64,000 nt of DNA from Callaeas wilsoni (GCA_013398955.1 VWPU01017393.1:27655-91654); one strand, 5' to 3'; counted from the stretch's first letter, positions 36,940 through 49,225 are shown. Numbers and translations are program-made. The notes: generated from the sequence alone by a model not told the origin.

Positions 36940-38889
36940 AATATTTGTCAATGCCGCTTTTCCACAGGTCTGTATGTAGTCTCAACACTGTGTCTCATCC
37001 CAACAGTAAGGCAGCTCATGTCATCACCAGCATCACATCCCTGAAGGTGTCAGAGAAGGAGTTCCACTTACCCAAAGTGGCTTCACGCTAACAGTAAGAT
37101 TCAAGCTGCTTTGGAAGAAGAAACAAAACCAAAACCGTTTACTTCAGCAAACAGATGCACCCATACATGCACAGAGGACTGCACTGCAAACAGGTGTAAC
37201 AGCAGACTCTGTGCATTTATATCTCCTTTTCTACTATTAGTGGGTTTGAGTAGCTGTCATATTTTGCCTCTGATATCTACTTTCTTATGCAGTGAACTGT
37301 TTGCAATGCTGGCACATGGAAAGATTGTTGCTTGTTTTTCCTTTGTACTAAAAAAATCAAGATTTTGGGGAGCTTCCACAGGTTAATTGCACATTTTAAA
37401 ATATTTTCACAGACCATCCTACCTGTAATTTCATCAGTGTCAATAGGAGGTCATCAGAATATTATCATTCAGCCTTTGGTCAAGAGACAAAGATTTGCAA
37501 GGTCATGTTGTTTAATCACACTAATAAGGTGCAACTCTTACCAGTAGTTATTTCAGTATCTATATTTTCTGTATTGCATCCCTATAGCAGCCTCAGATTC
37601 CATTCACATAAGCAGTCCCTGCAAATTTTCCTTAAAACACCAAAACAAGTAGCAGGTACAGGGAGAAGATGAAGTTCATAACCAAATCATGTCCTTGATT
37701 TGTACATGGCTTTTATAAATGGCACAAGTATTTAAGAAACATTCAACTATTAGAAGCACTCAAGTATTAGACGCATCTAGTTTCATTTTAAGAAGCTGAG
37801 AAAGCAGTTACTTCATTGCTACAAGAAATAAGGGGAAAATATTTGATGTATTATTTGTCCAAAGGAAAAAATACAAAAGAAACTTTTAAGTTTCACTTGT
37901 ATCTATTTATTAGATAAAAAGCATTCATTAGATGAAAAGTTAAAAACACATAAAATCTTACCTTTTTATTTTTTTAAACCCATTTGGATCATCCAGTAGC
38001 ACAGCTGACCTATGGGTATATTTCTGAGCAATTTCAGCATAAAAGAAAAACAGTGTTCTGAAAAAAACACCGTGGAAAACATCTGTCCATCACATCATCA
38101 GAATATTCAGCCAAATACACAGAAGTTACAAGGCACCCCGGCTGAGGACAAGAGGTGAAAGAATCTAGACACAGATAATCTTAGATTGCAAAAGAAACTG
38201 AAAATCATCTTGAAAAGCTAAAAATGTGAATACAGCAGTCTGTTTTCTACCCTGGTATGATTTGAGGGTATAAAGAATTAAGTCTTTCTTGATAGACAGT
38301 AACTAAAATAACTGTGTATGCAAATAGGAGATTTTTGCATAATTGTGCAAGATCTATTACATTCCCAGGGAAAAGATCTTGATTGAAGCCAGTTTTGGTT
38401 TATCATTTTCTTTGGTGTTTCCTTACATACATATTATTTCCAATTAATACGTTTCAGGTTTAAGGTGTGGAGTTGGTTGTAGTTTCTGAAAGAATACTGC
38501 TTAAAACTAGTAAGATTTGTGTAGCCATAAGTGAAACAATCAAAGAAATAATGGCTCTGAGTTGACTACTAAGTAGAGAATTCAGCCTGCTGAACCTGGG
38601 GTTTATGGGACAAGCCCTTTGTATCGCTGTTGAAATAATTTAGTAGAGACAGACTGAGTAGATTTCTAGGCTTCTCTAGAAGTATTTAAGTGAGAAAATA
38701 CAATGTACAGATGCAATAAATATGTGAATTTCCTGGGCTTGGACCAGAAAGAGAAGTATACCTTGTGCTGAAAATTGTACTTGTGAAAAACCAAGAGATG
38801 AAAATTTAGGTAAACTTCAGTATGTGTGTACACAGCAACAAACACACTGCAGCTGGGCTGCATTCCTGAAAAAGAGGCGTAAAATTAGA

Positions 38890-39004
38890 GAAAACATTAG
38901 AAATCTGCAAACCTACCTAGAACTCAACTGCAGAAAAAGAAGGTAGAAAAACATTAGAAATCTGCAAACCTACCTAGAACTCAACTGCAAAAAAAGAAGG
39001 TAGA
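38890..39004. repeat. Tandem duplication, 57-bp unit x 2
   Basis: The unit containing ACATTAGAAATCTGCAAACC and CTAGAACTCAACTGCA occurs twice head to tail with a period of 57 bp. The copies differ at about one position (GCAGAAAAA against GCAAAAAAA). It is a recent duplication. Two units with no spacer do not make a CRISPR array, and the setting is eukaryotic. Confidence 0.92.
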
Positions 39005-42000
39005 AAAAATAGGAAATAGTTTTACAGTTATTTCTCAGCTATCATAACTTGTAGGAACTGAGATAAAAGAGAAAGAGAACCTACCACCTATGAGTGAGCA
39101 GAAAGCCTGCAACTTCAGAAATAAATAATCTCACTCAGCTACCTTAAAATTCTCTGGTTCTATTTTAACTTGTTTACATCCTTTTGATAGTAATTAGATA
39201 CAATACTTCCCCCTACAGAGATTATTTTTGCCCTTGAAAAATGCAGGATTATTGAATATTGAGCCAATCTCTGAGGCAGTTGTGGTGTGGTATGATCCTG
39301 TGTGAGCTGGTGAACAAAGGCTCAGGATGACTCAGATGCACCTTCATTGATGGCACCATACTGTTTTCCCCTGCCCAATCATCTAGCACTCAGGGGAAAA
39401 GAACTGCAGCTCCCTAATTGGTAGAATTTATGACAATTTTTTTTCCTTTTGAGGAAAGTTGCCCTTTGAGAAATTCACTGAAACAACTCTTTAGAAACAG
39501 TAACAGCACAACCCAATATAGCAATGTCTCATTCTAATTTTGCAAACCATATGTACAGTATGTGTTCTTAATAGATTAGATAAATCTTTCTATGAGTTTC
39601 AATAATTTACCGGAAAAGTATTTTCAGACTGGTAGACTGTTGGTAATATTGCTACCAACCTATTCTCTATTCCTGCAAACAGCTGCTTCAAGAATCTAGC
39701 TTTCCCCAGCTGCCACAGCTATTCCTACAAAGTTCTGTTAACACTTTTTGAACTAGATTTTCTGCTGTGGTTTTCACAGGATCTTCCACAGAAGCTCTCT
39801 CTGAAATACCAGGAGAAGTACAAATGTCCTTTCTAGCAAACCCAGGAAATATTCAATGCTGCAATTCCTAGGATGAGAAGCACAAATTCTAGTTAAATTG
39901 CAGTCTCTTTGAACGCCATGTCTTCTGCCAAAGTTCACCCTGATCACTGACACATAAACAAACTATAACACTGAGGTGACTATATGAGATGTGAGCCAAT
40001 AGACTACAGCTGCATAAAGAACAAGTAGTGACACCTGTGGTGCTCCAGTTGACTGAAACAATCTTTTTGGAGCTTCATACAAGTAGATTGTTAAACAGGC
40101 TTTTTCCAGGCTGTTTCAGGAGCAAAGAAATTAAGATATGAAGAGAGATGACTCTCTACAGCCTAGCCCAAGTCCATTCATTACCAACAGAGGTTACTAT
40201 GCTGCAAAGTAGCTCCTGACTTTTAATAGCACAAACATGATCTTCATAGTGTGCAGTGGTTATGATTATCAAGAAAACGTAGGCATCTAATTCCTATGAA
40301 ATGAAGAAACTTGATAGCTGTTATACTACTTGTATGGCTGACAATTACTTAATTCACCACAATTAGATAAGTATTTTCAACCAACCAGGCCTCACCTGAA
40401 AGCATATAGGTGTTAACCTGAATTCCAAAGGAAAAAGAGTAGGATTCCATGGATAAGAAGATGATGATGCAAACACAGACACAAAGTCCTGCTCTTCAAG
40501 AAATCTAGATGAAATAAAATTACACTGACTCTAAATATATACTTTTATACATATATATATATATAATTACATTATATTCACTCCAGTATAAACAGTGTAC
40601 TGCCACCAGCAGCACTCTGTGTATCAGTTTCTGGGTAGAGACTCTGCTTCTACATTCCACCTGCACATTCCCTTCCTCATTCACAACCTTATCAAAACCA
40701 GATAAAACATAAACTAAGTGGTTTGGAATACATTCTGCTGTCCTGAAAAGTACTATTTAATATAATGAAAGATCAAATTTTGGTCTTAAATCAAACTGTT
40801 TTGTAGAAAAGGGATATGGGATATTTAGGTAATTTTTTTTTCAAGTAATGTGGTAATTTAAAATTGTTGCCTGCTTTGCTGAATAAAAAACTTTTAAATA
40901 TTTTTAAATATCTGTGGGAATACTGAAATTTTTTTATATACTTTGACAATGCTTGCTGCACAACATTTGTTGCTACTGCTTTACATTAATGTCTGTACAC
41001 TTACAGTGGACAATGTGTTATTTTTTGATCTTTGGATTTGTTGAAATTTCAGTGCAAAGACACCAAAGGTATCTAAGATAACATAATAAAACTGTGAGTT
41101 TATGGCATGTCAAAATTACAGGCATTTTGTATTTGAAGGTGTTATATTAGTAGCACCTGAATACAAGTTACCACAAGTTCCACTAAACATATTTACATTA
41201 TACCTAACTATAAGTTGTTGCACCAGAATAAAGACTTTTACAGTTCTGCTTTCTAATATATACAGAATGTATTAAACTGAGGAGCTCAAGATGCCGGGTA
41301 CACCTACGGTAGTTTGAGAAAATGTGGCAACCATGTGCCAAAATAGATTTGAATTTTCTTCTAAATGAACCGCAAAAGGTCTTCAGGACAGGTTTTGCAA
41401 ACTGATATGTGGTCGTTGGTATTACCAAGCAGCTTTTCCAGATGCATTTGGTAAGATACAGCTATAGATGCTGTGAATTCATTCTGTGGACATATCCAGA
41501 AACTAGGATCTGCTTGATTCCCAGACAAGACTGACTGCTTAAACCTGCTGCCATTCAAATGCTCCCATGTTTTCACCTCTGATGCAGAGGCAAATTGAAT
41601 ATAGATTGGCAAACTAAGGCTAGGTGTTAGATAATACAGATTTAGGATATAATATAAAATGGGTATGCGCAGAATGCCCTGTTTGTCCTCTGCTGAGGGA
41701 TATAAAAACATGCCTTGGACTATTTCTGCAGACTGTGGTTTTCTAAAACATATTATTTGAATATGCTTCTTTGTCCCTTTTCCAAGATCCAGCTCTCCCC
41801 AAACCATATAGGAATTTTCCTTCTTGGTACTATCCCTTAGTCCTGTCCTGTCTTGTACTGCATCTCCCTAGTTCTCAACTTCAGCTTCTGATGAGACTGA
41901 GTAGTTTCATTTCATCATGACCATTTCTGTTTTGCTGATCCTGCTGTGAAGATTATTAAACGAATTGACAACTCTGGCTAAACTGGCCTTCCAAAAAACC

Positions 42001-43269
42001 AGAATCATCTGGTTATGCTCTTACTGACAACCAATAAAATAAGCACCTTCCCTGGGTGGGACTTTGTCTGCTCATTCATTCAATAGTTTTTCACTCAGGG
42101 TATCCAGCTGCAATGGGACCATGATTCTTACAGCTTCTCTGAAGACAATCCTGACACCCTTCATTATTACACACACTCCCATACGAGTCTCAGCTCTGCA
42201 CAGCTTCCCCCCAAATTTGTCTTTTGGGCGACAAAGGCCACTAACACTAATAGCAAGGTGAAAATCACATAATCTATGAAACCAGACCTCAACCCCTTGT
42301 CACTCTTTAAGCAAAGAATATTTAAAGGAAGGAGTTAAATTCAACTCTATAATGTTCACTGAGTTAGATCTGAGAAGACTCCTGCTATTGAAGGGTGGAT
42401 CTGAGTGCTGATGGGAGAGGCTCCTGACTGAGCAGGCAATAGAATAGAGTTTGTACCTCCTGTTCTGTTGCAGGGATCCACAATCTGCTCCGACTCGGAT
42501 CAGCTGTTGTTTTGTAATTTCTTTGGGCCACCTGCTGTCAGTACTAATTCTGTAGATAGCAAAGCACTCAGAGGATAGGTGGGACACAAATACTCCACTT
42601 TCGTTGAAGTAGGAAAGTATCAGAGACTAATACAATTCTTAAAGTTGTAGTTTACATGTGCTAGTCTTTCCTAGGCATTAAGTACAATAAATGCAGAGTT
42701 TACAAACCATCAAGTTTAATGTACTAAAAAACAATTAGTAAATATGATCCTCCAGAGAAGTTTCCCTCCGTGTCCTCTCCATTCAAATATTCCTTAAGCT
42801 TAGTAGCAAAACTGAGCATCTCCTATCTCATGCTATTACTTTCTAAGTAATTTGAGGATGGTTGGTAATAACACTGGAGGAAATCTTCCTCCCAGACTAG
42901 CACTGCAAGAGTGCCTATCTGCAATGCAGATGCCTGCTGCTTTCAGTACGTGACACCCACAAATGTCAATAATCTTAGCAGAGCAAAGGGGAAAAAAAGA
43001 AGGAAAAAAAACCACTTCAGCAATTAGGTACTACTTATTTATCCATGGGTCTTACGTGTTTTCAAAAGCTTAACCATCCGATCAGATTATGCTAATATAA
43101 ATATACAATAACCAAACAATTTTTTCATCACCTATCACATACAGTGAGAGTGAAGAGTACATAGCACAGAAATATTGTAATTCACTGGTCTTCTAGGTAT
43201 TTGCTGATGCGCAGAGAATCTAGTTCTTAATTCTGTTCCTAGTACTTCCACAAATTCTGCCATATAACT

Positions 43270-43306
43270 TCAAGCAGGTTACTTCATCTCTTTGTAACCT
43301 GCTTGA
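43270..43306. repeat. Perfect 13-bp inverted repeat, 11-nt loop
   Basis: Arms TCAAGCAGGTTAC (43270-43282) and GTAACCTGCTTGA (43294-43306) are exactly complementary around TTCATCTCTTT. It lies about 38 bp outside the 3' end of the CR1 copy that follows. The arms have mixed composition, so chance is less likely than for the A/T palindromes. Confidence 0.9.
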
Positions 43307-43343
43307 GGTTATCCCAGTCCCATGGGCTTTACCTATAATACAG

Positions 43344-45640
43344 AATGGAATCATAGACTCATTTAGGTTGGAAAAGGCATTTGGGATCATCAGGTTCAAC
43401 TGTTAACCTGGTACAGCCAAGGTCACCACCAAACCATGTTCCTGACTGGCACACCTACACATTTTTAAATATCTCCAGGAATGGTGACTCAAGCACTTCC
43501 CTGGGCAGCCTGTTCCAATGCTTGACAATCCTTCCAATAAAGAAATTTTTCCAGTTTTAATGTCTTGCCCTACCAGTTGTTACCTGGGAAAAGAGACCAA
43601 TCCCCACCTGGCTGTAGCCTCTTCTCAGGTGGTTGTACAGAGTAATAAGGTCTCACCTGAACCTCTTCTTCTGCAGGCTAAACAACCCCACCTCCCTCAG
43701 CTGCTCCTCACAGAACTTAGGTTCCAGAGCCTTCACCAGCTCTGTTGCCCTTCTCTGGACATGCTCCAGCACCTCAATGTCTTTCTTGGAGTGAGGGGCA
43801 CTTTCTTCAGTGCTGCTGAACACAGGATTTGAGGTGTGCCCTCACCAGTGCTGAGTACAGGGGGACAATCCCTGCCCTGGTCCTACTGACCACACTATTG
43901 CTGGTACAGGCCAGGATGCCCTTGGCCTTCTTGGCCACCTGGGCACACCCTGGCTCATGTTCAGCTGCTGTCACCAGCACCCCCATGGCCTTTTCCCGTG
44001 GGCAGTTTTCCAGCCACTCTGCCCCAGCCTGTGGCATTGCCTGGGTTTGTTGTGACCCAAGGGCAGGACCCAGCACGTGGCTTTGTTGAACCTCTCACCA
44101 GTGGCCTTGGCCCATCGATCCAGCCTGTCCGGATCCCTCTATATCTGCACTCCTGCCCAGCTTGGTGTCATCTGCAAACTGACTGAGGATACTCTTGATC
44201 TCTTTGTACCAATCATCAGTAAAGGCATTAAACGGAACTGACCCCAGTACTGAGCCCCGGGGAATACCGCAGGTCCCTGTGTGCCAGCTGGACGTACATC
44301 CATCCACCACCACTCTCTGCACCTGGCCATACAGCCAGTTTTTTACACACCCTTTACACACCTTTGAATAGCACACCCTTTACATTTGTGGGCTGCCAGT
44401 TTCTTCAGAATGATGTGGAAAATTGTGTCAAAGTCAATACTGGAGTCCAGGTAGACAACATCTACATCCTTATTCACTAATCAGCTCATATTGTCATAGA
44501 CGGAGATCAGGGTGGTCAAACAACAGAACCAGCCTTTCACAAACTCCTGCTGGCTGGGCCTGATCCCCTGGCTGTCATGTGATAGCACTCAGAGTGATCT
44601 GCTCCAGACTGAGAGGCCTGTAGTTCCCTGGGTCCTCCTCCTGACTCATCCTGTAGATGGACATTAAATTTGCCAACAAGCAGCCACCTGTGACCTCCCA
44701 AGTTAGACAGGACTTCTGGTAAAAGACGCAAAGAGACTCAGTGAGCACTTCCAGCAGCTTCCTCAGTGCCCCTAGAGGAGTCTTGTCTGACCCCCATAGA
44801 CCTGTGTGTGTCTAAGTGGTATAGCAGGTTGCTGACCATTTCCTCTTGGATTATGGGAGCTTCATCCTTGTCCCCATCCCTGTCTTCCAGCTCAGGGAAC
44901 CAGTTCTCACAGAACAACTGGTCTTGTTATTAAAGACTGAGGCAAAGAACGCATTAAGTACCTCAACCCTTTCCTTGTCTTTTGTCACTACGCTTCCTCA
45001 CAGCATCCAATAAAGGATGGAGAGTGCCCTTTTTTCTGCTAATATGTTTATAGTAACATTTTTAATGATGTTTTATGGCAGTAGCCAGATAAAATTCTGG
45101 TTGGACTTTGGCCCTACTAATTTTTTCCTTGCATAACCTCACAACATGTTTGGAGCTCTCCTGAGTGGCATGCCTCTTTTTCCCAAGGTCATAAATTCTC
45201 CTTTTTAAGCTGAGTTCCAGCCAAAGCTCTCTTTTCAACCAGGCTGTTCTTCTTTCCCATCGTCTTGTCTTTTAGCACATGGGGATGGCCTGCTCCTGCA
45301 CCTCCAGGATTTCCTTCTTGGAAAACCTCCAACGTTCCTGGACAGTTTTGGTCTTCAGAACTGCTTCCCAATGGACTCTGACCACCAGTCTCCCAAACTG
45401 CCACCTAGAAGTCCAAGGCAATAGTTCTGCTGATCTGCCTCCTTACTACTCCAAGAATCAAAAACTTGAATATTTCATTATTCCTATGCCTAAGACAGCT
45501 TCCAACCATCACATCACCCACACATCCTTCTCTGTTCAAGATGGGATGCCTTCCCTAGCTGGCTCATTCAACAACTGTGTCAAAAAGTTGCCTTCCATAC
45601 TTGTCAGCAAACCCCTTAAGATGCAGATATATCAGGATAG
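43344..45640 (-). mobile_element. Long CR1 LINE copy, about 2.3 kb, antisense
   Basis: The 3' end is at the left (GGAATCATAGACTCATTTAGG, the reverse of the CR1 terminus). Going right, the reverse complement shows the 3' UTR, the C-terminal reverse transcriptase ([14 protein letters not shown] in 43807-44076), the active-site block FADDTKLG (about 44150-44190), GIPRGSVLG upstream of it, and further N-terminal parts to the region behind the endonuclease (about 45190-45640). The element is cut at the 5' end, as most CR1 copies are. The reading frame is broken by several stops and frameshifts, so it is dead. Its left-hand third is closely similar to the copy at 48435-49225. Confidence 0.92.
43807..45404 (-). 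pseudogene. Decayed CR1 ORF2 (reverse transcriptase)
   Basis: Separate open pieces on the - strand carry consecutive parts of one CR1 protein: 45189-45404, 44537-44731, 44095-44376 (GIPRGSVLG and FADDTKLG) and 43807-44076 (C-terminal part). The catalytic FADD box is intact but the pieces lie in different frames with stops between. The endonuclease is missing or reduced to its last part. Confidence 0.88.
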
Positions 45641-46089
45641 AGGTGGGATTAAGACTGTAGGCTGTTTTTTAAAGACAGCACAGTGATTCTAGAGCTCTTT
45701 GTACCTATTCTTCCATGAAGTCTAATTTCTTTTTTTTTCTTTATCTAAAACAAAGGACAGAAAAATTGAAAGAAAATTAATCCAAGGTAGTCCTTGCAGT
45801 AAAATCTACTCCTGACTTTCACTTTTATGTGCTGTCCTTTCGTTTATGTGTCCTGAAGCCTAAGCTTCAACATGTTGTTTTCCATCTCTATAGGGACTTT
45901 GATATGCTTGAAGGTAGACTTGTTCACAGCTAAAGAAAAATTGTGTAGAGCATTACTTATTATTTTTTAAACATTCTTTTCCAGAATTTCATACCAAGTT
46001 TCATGCTAAAGCACAGATAAAAAAGTAATAAATCCAATTGCCCAACATTGTTTTCTTGATTCAGCAAACCAAGGTGAATGGGAGGTTGG
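45641..46089. other. Unique spacer between CR1 and the 192-bp repeat
   Basis: AT-rich and without recognisable features. The exact 5' end of the CR1 copy may extend a few tens of bases into it. Confidence 0.4.
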
Positions 46090-46281
46090 GAGGTTGAGTT
46101 AGGTCCTCAAACAAAAGCTCTGCCTTTTCAGGGTCGTGGCAGCTAGAGAATGGCATCCAACAAAAAAATCCTGCTCATTTACTGGAAAGACAAAGGTAGG
46201 TAACACGATCTCTGCCGAAGGAGCCATAGTTCTCCTCAACTACTTCTACACTGACTTCAGCTTCTTGTTTTTGACTTGGAT
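46090..46281. repeat. 192-bp direct repeat, copy 1
   Basis: This block recurs at 48151-48342 with the same length, no gaps and four substitutions, all within the first 50 bases; the remaining 140 or so bases are identical. Flanks are unrelated. On the + strand it holds an acceptor-like CTGCCTTTTCAG, then a 64-bp stretch (46132-46195) with ATGGCATCCAAC in it, then a donor-like CAAAG/GTAGGT. The - strand also has an acceptor-like run (CTTTGTCTTTCCAG). I do not recognise a repeat family. It may be an interspersed repeat, a duplicated exon or a recent local duplication. Confidence 0.9.
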
Positions 46282-46374
46282 CTCCCACAAGCTGGCCAAT
46301 GTCCAGACAGTCTCTGGGCAATCTCTCTCTCCTCAGAGAAACCCTCTTCTCTGTTTTTATTTTAAACACAACAT

Positions 46375-46630
46375 TATATAGATTGGAGTAACCTTCTTGT
46401 CAGTTTCGTTCAGCTGTCCTGGCTGTGTTCCAATCCAACTTCTTGACCATCTTCAGCCTACTCTCTGAGGGCAGAGTGGGAAAAAGAGAAACTAATGCTG
46501 TACAAGCACTGCTGAGCATTTGCCAAGATACTGGTGTGTTATCAACATTGGTTTACTCACAAATCCAAAACACAGCACCATTCGGGCTGCTGTGAGGAAA
46601 ATTAATGCCATCCCAGCCAGACCCAGCATA
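46375..46630 (-). mobile_element. Partial LTR (ERVL-like), antisense, 5' half only
   Basis: Blocks GTCAGTTTCGTTCAGCTGTCCTGGC, GTACAAGCACTGCTGAGCA, ACAAATCCAAAACACAGC, and GGAAAATTAATGCCATCCCAGCCAGACCCAGCAT match the right-hand half of the antisense LTR at 52320-52903. The half that carries the poly-A signal is missing, and at that side unrelated sequence follows the 192-bp repeat. The copy is truncated and diverged. Confidence 0.82.
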
Positions 46631-47739
46631 TTACAGCAGTCTTCATATCAAACAATTCCTCAGAGGTGATAAGACTGTTTAAGGAAGTAAAAATTAATCT
46701 TTTGAGATTTGTATTCACTTTGAGATTTGTATTCATATTGTCACCTGGGAGGTGATGATGAACTGAGAAGAAAATAGTGGAACAGGACGAGAGACAAAGC
46801 AGAAAGATTTTGATGCTGTCCAGCTAGATTCCTATCTCCTGCAGAGAAATAGATTTCTTCCTTTGAATTATTTGTGGAGCTAATATCAAGAAAGTATTGT
46901 GGAATTGCTCTGAAACCTTTTCCACAGAGACTCAATCAGAAGGCAGACATGGTGGAGCTGCAGCAGAGCTTTTGCCTCTCTTCGTTATAAAAACTCTGCT
47001 CTGCAAACCATATAAATTCACCAGCTAGCCCATACTTACTTATTTCTATATCTCAGCCTTTCCCAGGCATCCATCTCCACACTCTTTCTTCCAAATGCAC
47101 TGAAAGGTTTCCACTAGATAGCCACTTATGGAACGTATCACCTGGGAAGGTATAACAAGTAACATAAGGCTGAGTTGACATCTTGACAGTAAGAACACCT
47201 AATAATTTTTGTACAACTTAGTTTTATTCTGATTTTCAGCATTATGGAAGTGATATGTTGCTTATCATGACTGTAGATACATGTGATATCACTTAGAAAT
47301 ACAGAATTATAGAATTATAAGAATTTAGAAATTTAATATTCTTGACCTAGAATAATATGTATACAAACAAATCAGCAAAATACTTCTTGAAAAAATGCAG
47401 ATAGTGTTTGTATTTTATTAAATCCCATGAATTCAGGTAGATTGTTAGGCTGTGGAAATGGATGGATGTGATATATAATTATAAAACATCTGTAACCCAA
47501 GCAGGCCATAAAGCAATGAAAGCAGCAGCTGGTTGTGGTGGTGGCTAGGTTTCAAAGCATGCCACAAGCATATTCACACTGCGAGATCTGTTATTGCCAA
47601 AGGAAGGGGATGAGAGATTTAAAAAAATAAGCCTTCTGGAACATGCGGAATAAAACAGGTACACTGACAAAGAAAAGGCTAGCAATATAATTAATAATAG
47701 GAAAGTGATGGAAATGAGAAATGAAAGAGAAATGGAGAT
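46631..47739. other. Unique DNA with a short tandem repeat
   Basis: No gene is seen. Two 18-bp units (TTTGAGATTTGTATTCAC/T) lie at 46701-46736. Small frames (64 codons at 46741-46935 on -, 65 at 47545-47742 on -) are not recognised. Confidence 0.45.
46701..46736. repeat. Tandem repeat, 18-bp unit x 2
   Basis: The unit TTTGAGATTTGTATTCAC is followed directly by the same unit with one change in the last base. Confidence 0.88.
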
Positions 47740-47853
47740 CAATGAAGCTCTGAGAAACCTGGTCTAGTGGAATGTATCCCTTTCACTGGCAGCTGGATTA
47801 GGACTAGACGATCTCAAAGGTCCCTTCCAATCCAAATCCTTCTATGATTCATG
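47740..47853 (+). mobile_element. CR1 LINE, 3' tail fragment
   Basis: The order CTCTGAGAAACCTGGTCTAGTGG, ACTAGACGATCTCAAAGGTCCC, CTTCCAATCC, CTTCTATGATTCATGA is that of the last 110 bp of CR1. Only the 3' untranslated part remains. Confidence 0.85.
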
Positions 47854-48150
47854 ACATGCAATGACCACAGATCATGTAATCCCATCAGAAACATCTCCTT
47901 CCTTTATTGCAACTGCTTTGTCTAATAAACAGGTTAGGCGAAGAGGGCCACTTGGAAAACTCCTAGCTGGATTGTGTACATTGTTACCAAATCCAACTGA
48001 AGTGAACACAGGTACGCACAGTTTAATCACTTTCTGTTTCTTGCTTAGAATAAAAGTGACTTAGGGATGAAATCTGGATTGTTGTGGGTGTTTCCACCTC
48101 CTCTCACCAGGATCTCCAGAGCCAAAGTCAGACTTCTGCATTTCTATGAA
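47854..48150. other. Unique spacer before repeat copy 2
   Basis: Nothing recognisable is seen. It does not resemble the 300 bp before copy 1, so the duplicated unit really starts near 48151. Confidence 0.45.
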
Positions 48151-48342
48151 GAGGTTCAGTTAGGCCCTCAAACAAATGCTCTGCCTTTTCAGGGTCATGG
48201 CAGCTAGAGAATGGCATCCAACAAAAAAATCCTGCTCATTTACTGGAAAGACAAAGGTAGGTAACACGATCTCTGCCGAAGGAGCCATAGTTCTCCTCAA
48301 CTACTTCTACACTGACTTCAGCTTCTTGTTTTTGACTTGGAT
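48151..48342. repeat. 192-bp direct repeat, copy 2
   Basis: Second copy of the block at 46090-46281, 2061 bp away in the same orientation. The four differences fall early: TTGAGT/TTCAGT, AGGTCC/AGGCCC, AAAAGC/AAATGC and GTCG/GTCA. After the shared GACTTGGAT the two copies diverge at once (TCTCCC against TGCAGC). The splice-like signals are identical in both copies. Confidence 0.9.
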
Positions 48343-48434
48343 TGCAGCTGGGGTTTGAGCATATTCCCTGACTTCTTCAGTGATAGTTTCACAGGTGACC
48401 CTGTTCTGCTAAATACTTATAGAGCATTACCTTA

Positions 48435-49225
48435 ATCAAAGAATCAGTAAGGCTGGAAAACACTAAAATTATCAAGCCCAACCTTTGACCTAATACCATT
48501 ATACCCACTAAACCATAGCATGAATTGCCACACTCACTAGCTTTTTGAACACTCCGGGAATGATCTCCATCAGTTCTCTGGGGCAGCCTCTTCCAATGGT
48601 TAACCAGTGTTTCAGTGAAGAAATTTTCCCTAATCTCAAATCTAAACCTTCCCTCATGCAATTTGAGGCCATTTCCTCTTGTACTATCACTAGTTTTCTG
48701 GGAGAAGAGACCAACCCCACACACAGATACAACCTGCTTTCAAGCAGTTGTAGAGAGTGATAAGGTATCCCCCAAAGATACTTTTCTACAGGCTAAACAA
48801 TCCCAAGCCCTCTCTTCCACTCCTCATAGGATTTATGCTCCAGACCCTTCATCAGCTTTGTTGTTCTTCTCTGGACACACTCCAGCACCTCAATGTCTTT
48901 CTTGGAGTAAGGGGTCCAAAACTGGACACAGGACTCAACTGGACACTGGACACCAGTGACCTCATCAGCACTGAATACAGGGGGACAATCCCTGCCCTGG
49001 TCCTGCTGGTCACACTATTGCTGGTACAGGCCAGGACGCCATTGGCCTTCTTGGTCACCTGGGCACACCCTGGCTCATGTTCAGCTGCTGTCACCAGCAC
49101 CCCCAGGTCCTTTTCCCATGGGCAGCTTTGCAGCCACTCTGCCCCAGCCTGTGGCACTGCCTGGGGTTGTTGTGACCCAAGGGCAGGACCCAGCACGTGG
49201 CCTTGTTGAACCTCATTGAACCTTA
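48435..49225 (-). mobile_element. CR1 LINE copy, about 790 bp, antisense
   Basis: The 3' end lies at the left (GAATCAGTAAGGCTGGAAAAC, a diverged CR1 terminus). It contains the 3' UTR and the C-terminal reverse transcriptase; the frame 48852-49229 on the - strand shows IVPLYSVLMR and preceding CR1-like residues. From about 48968 to 49212 it is very similar to 43850-44088 in the longer copy, so both belong to one subfamily. The 5' cut is just past GTTGAACCTC. The frame is broken in the 3' part. Confidence 0.9.

Larger units (their letters stand above)
35691..43269. other. 7.6 kb of unique AT-rich DNA, no gene recognised
   Basis: No transposon or exon is recognised. The longest open frame is 148 codons at 41361-41807 on the - strand; I do not know its product, and in DNA this AT-rich a frame of that length is only mildly unusual over 64 kb. 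Other frames are under 100 codons. Simple sequence: a poly-A/G run at about 36911-36939, a 57-bp tandem duplication at 38890-39004, and a TA run at about 40547-40564. Confidence 0.45.

Noticed and set aside
38890..39004. Possible CRISPR-like repeat
   Set aside because: Only two units, directly abutting without spacers, in eukaryotic DNA.
41361..41807. 148-codon open frame on the - strand
   Set aside because: Longest frame outside repeats, but no domain or start context that I recognise. With stop codons at roughly 1 in 15 in DNA this AT-rich, a frame of this length in 64 kb and six frames is only mildly unusual.
43251..43320. MIR-like words (GGTTACTTCATCTCTTTGTAA)
   Set aside because: The resemblance to the MIR core is short and is explained at least partly by the perfect hairpin there; not enough to call a SINE.
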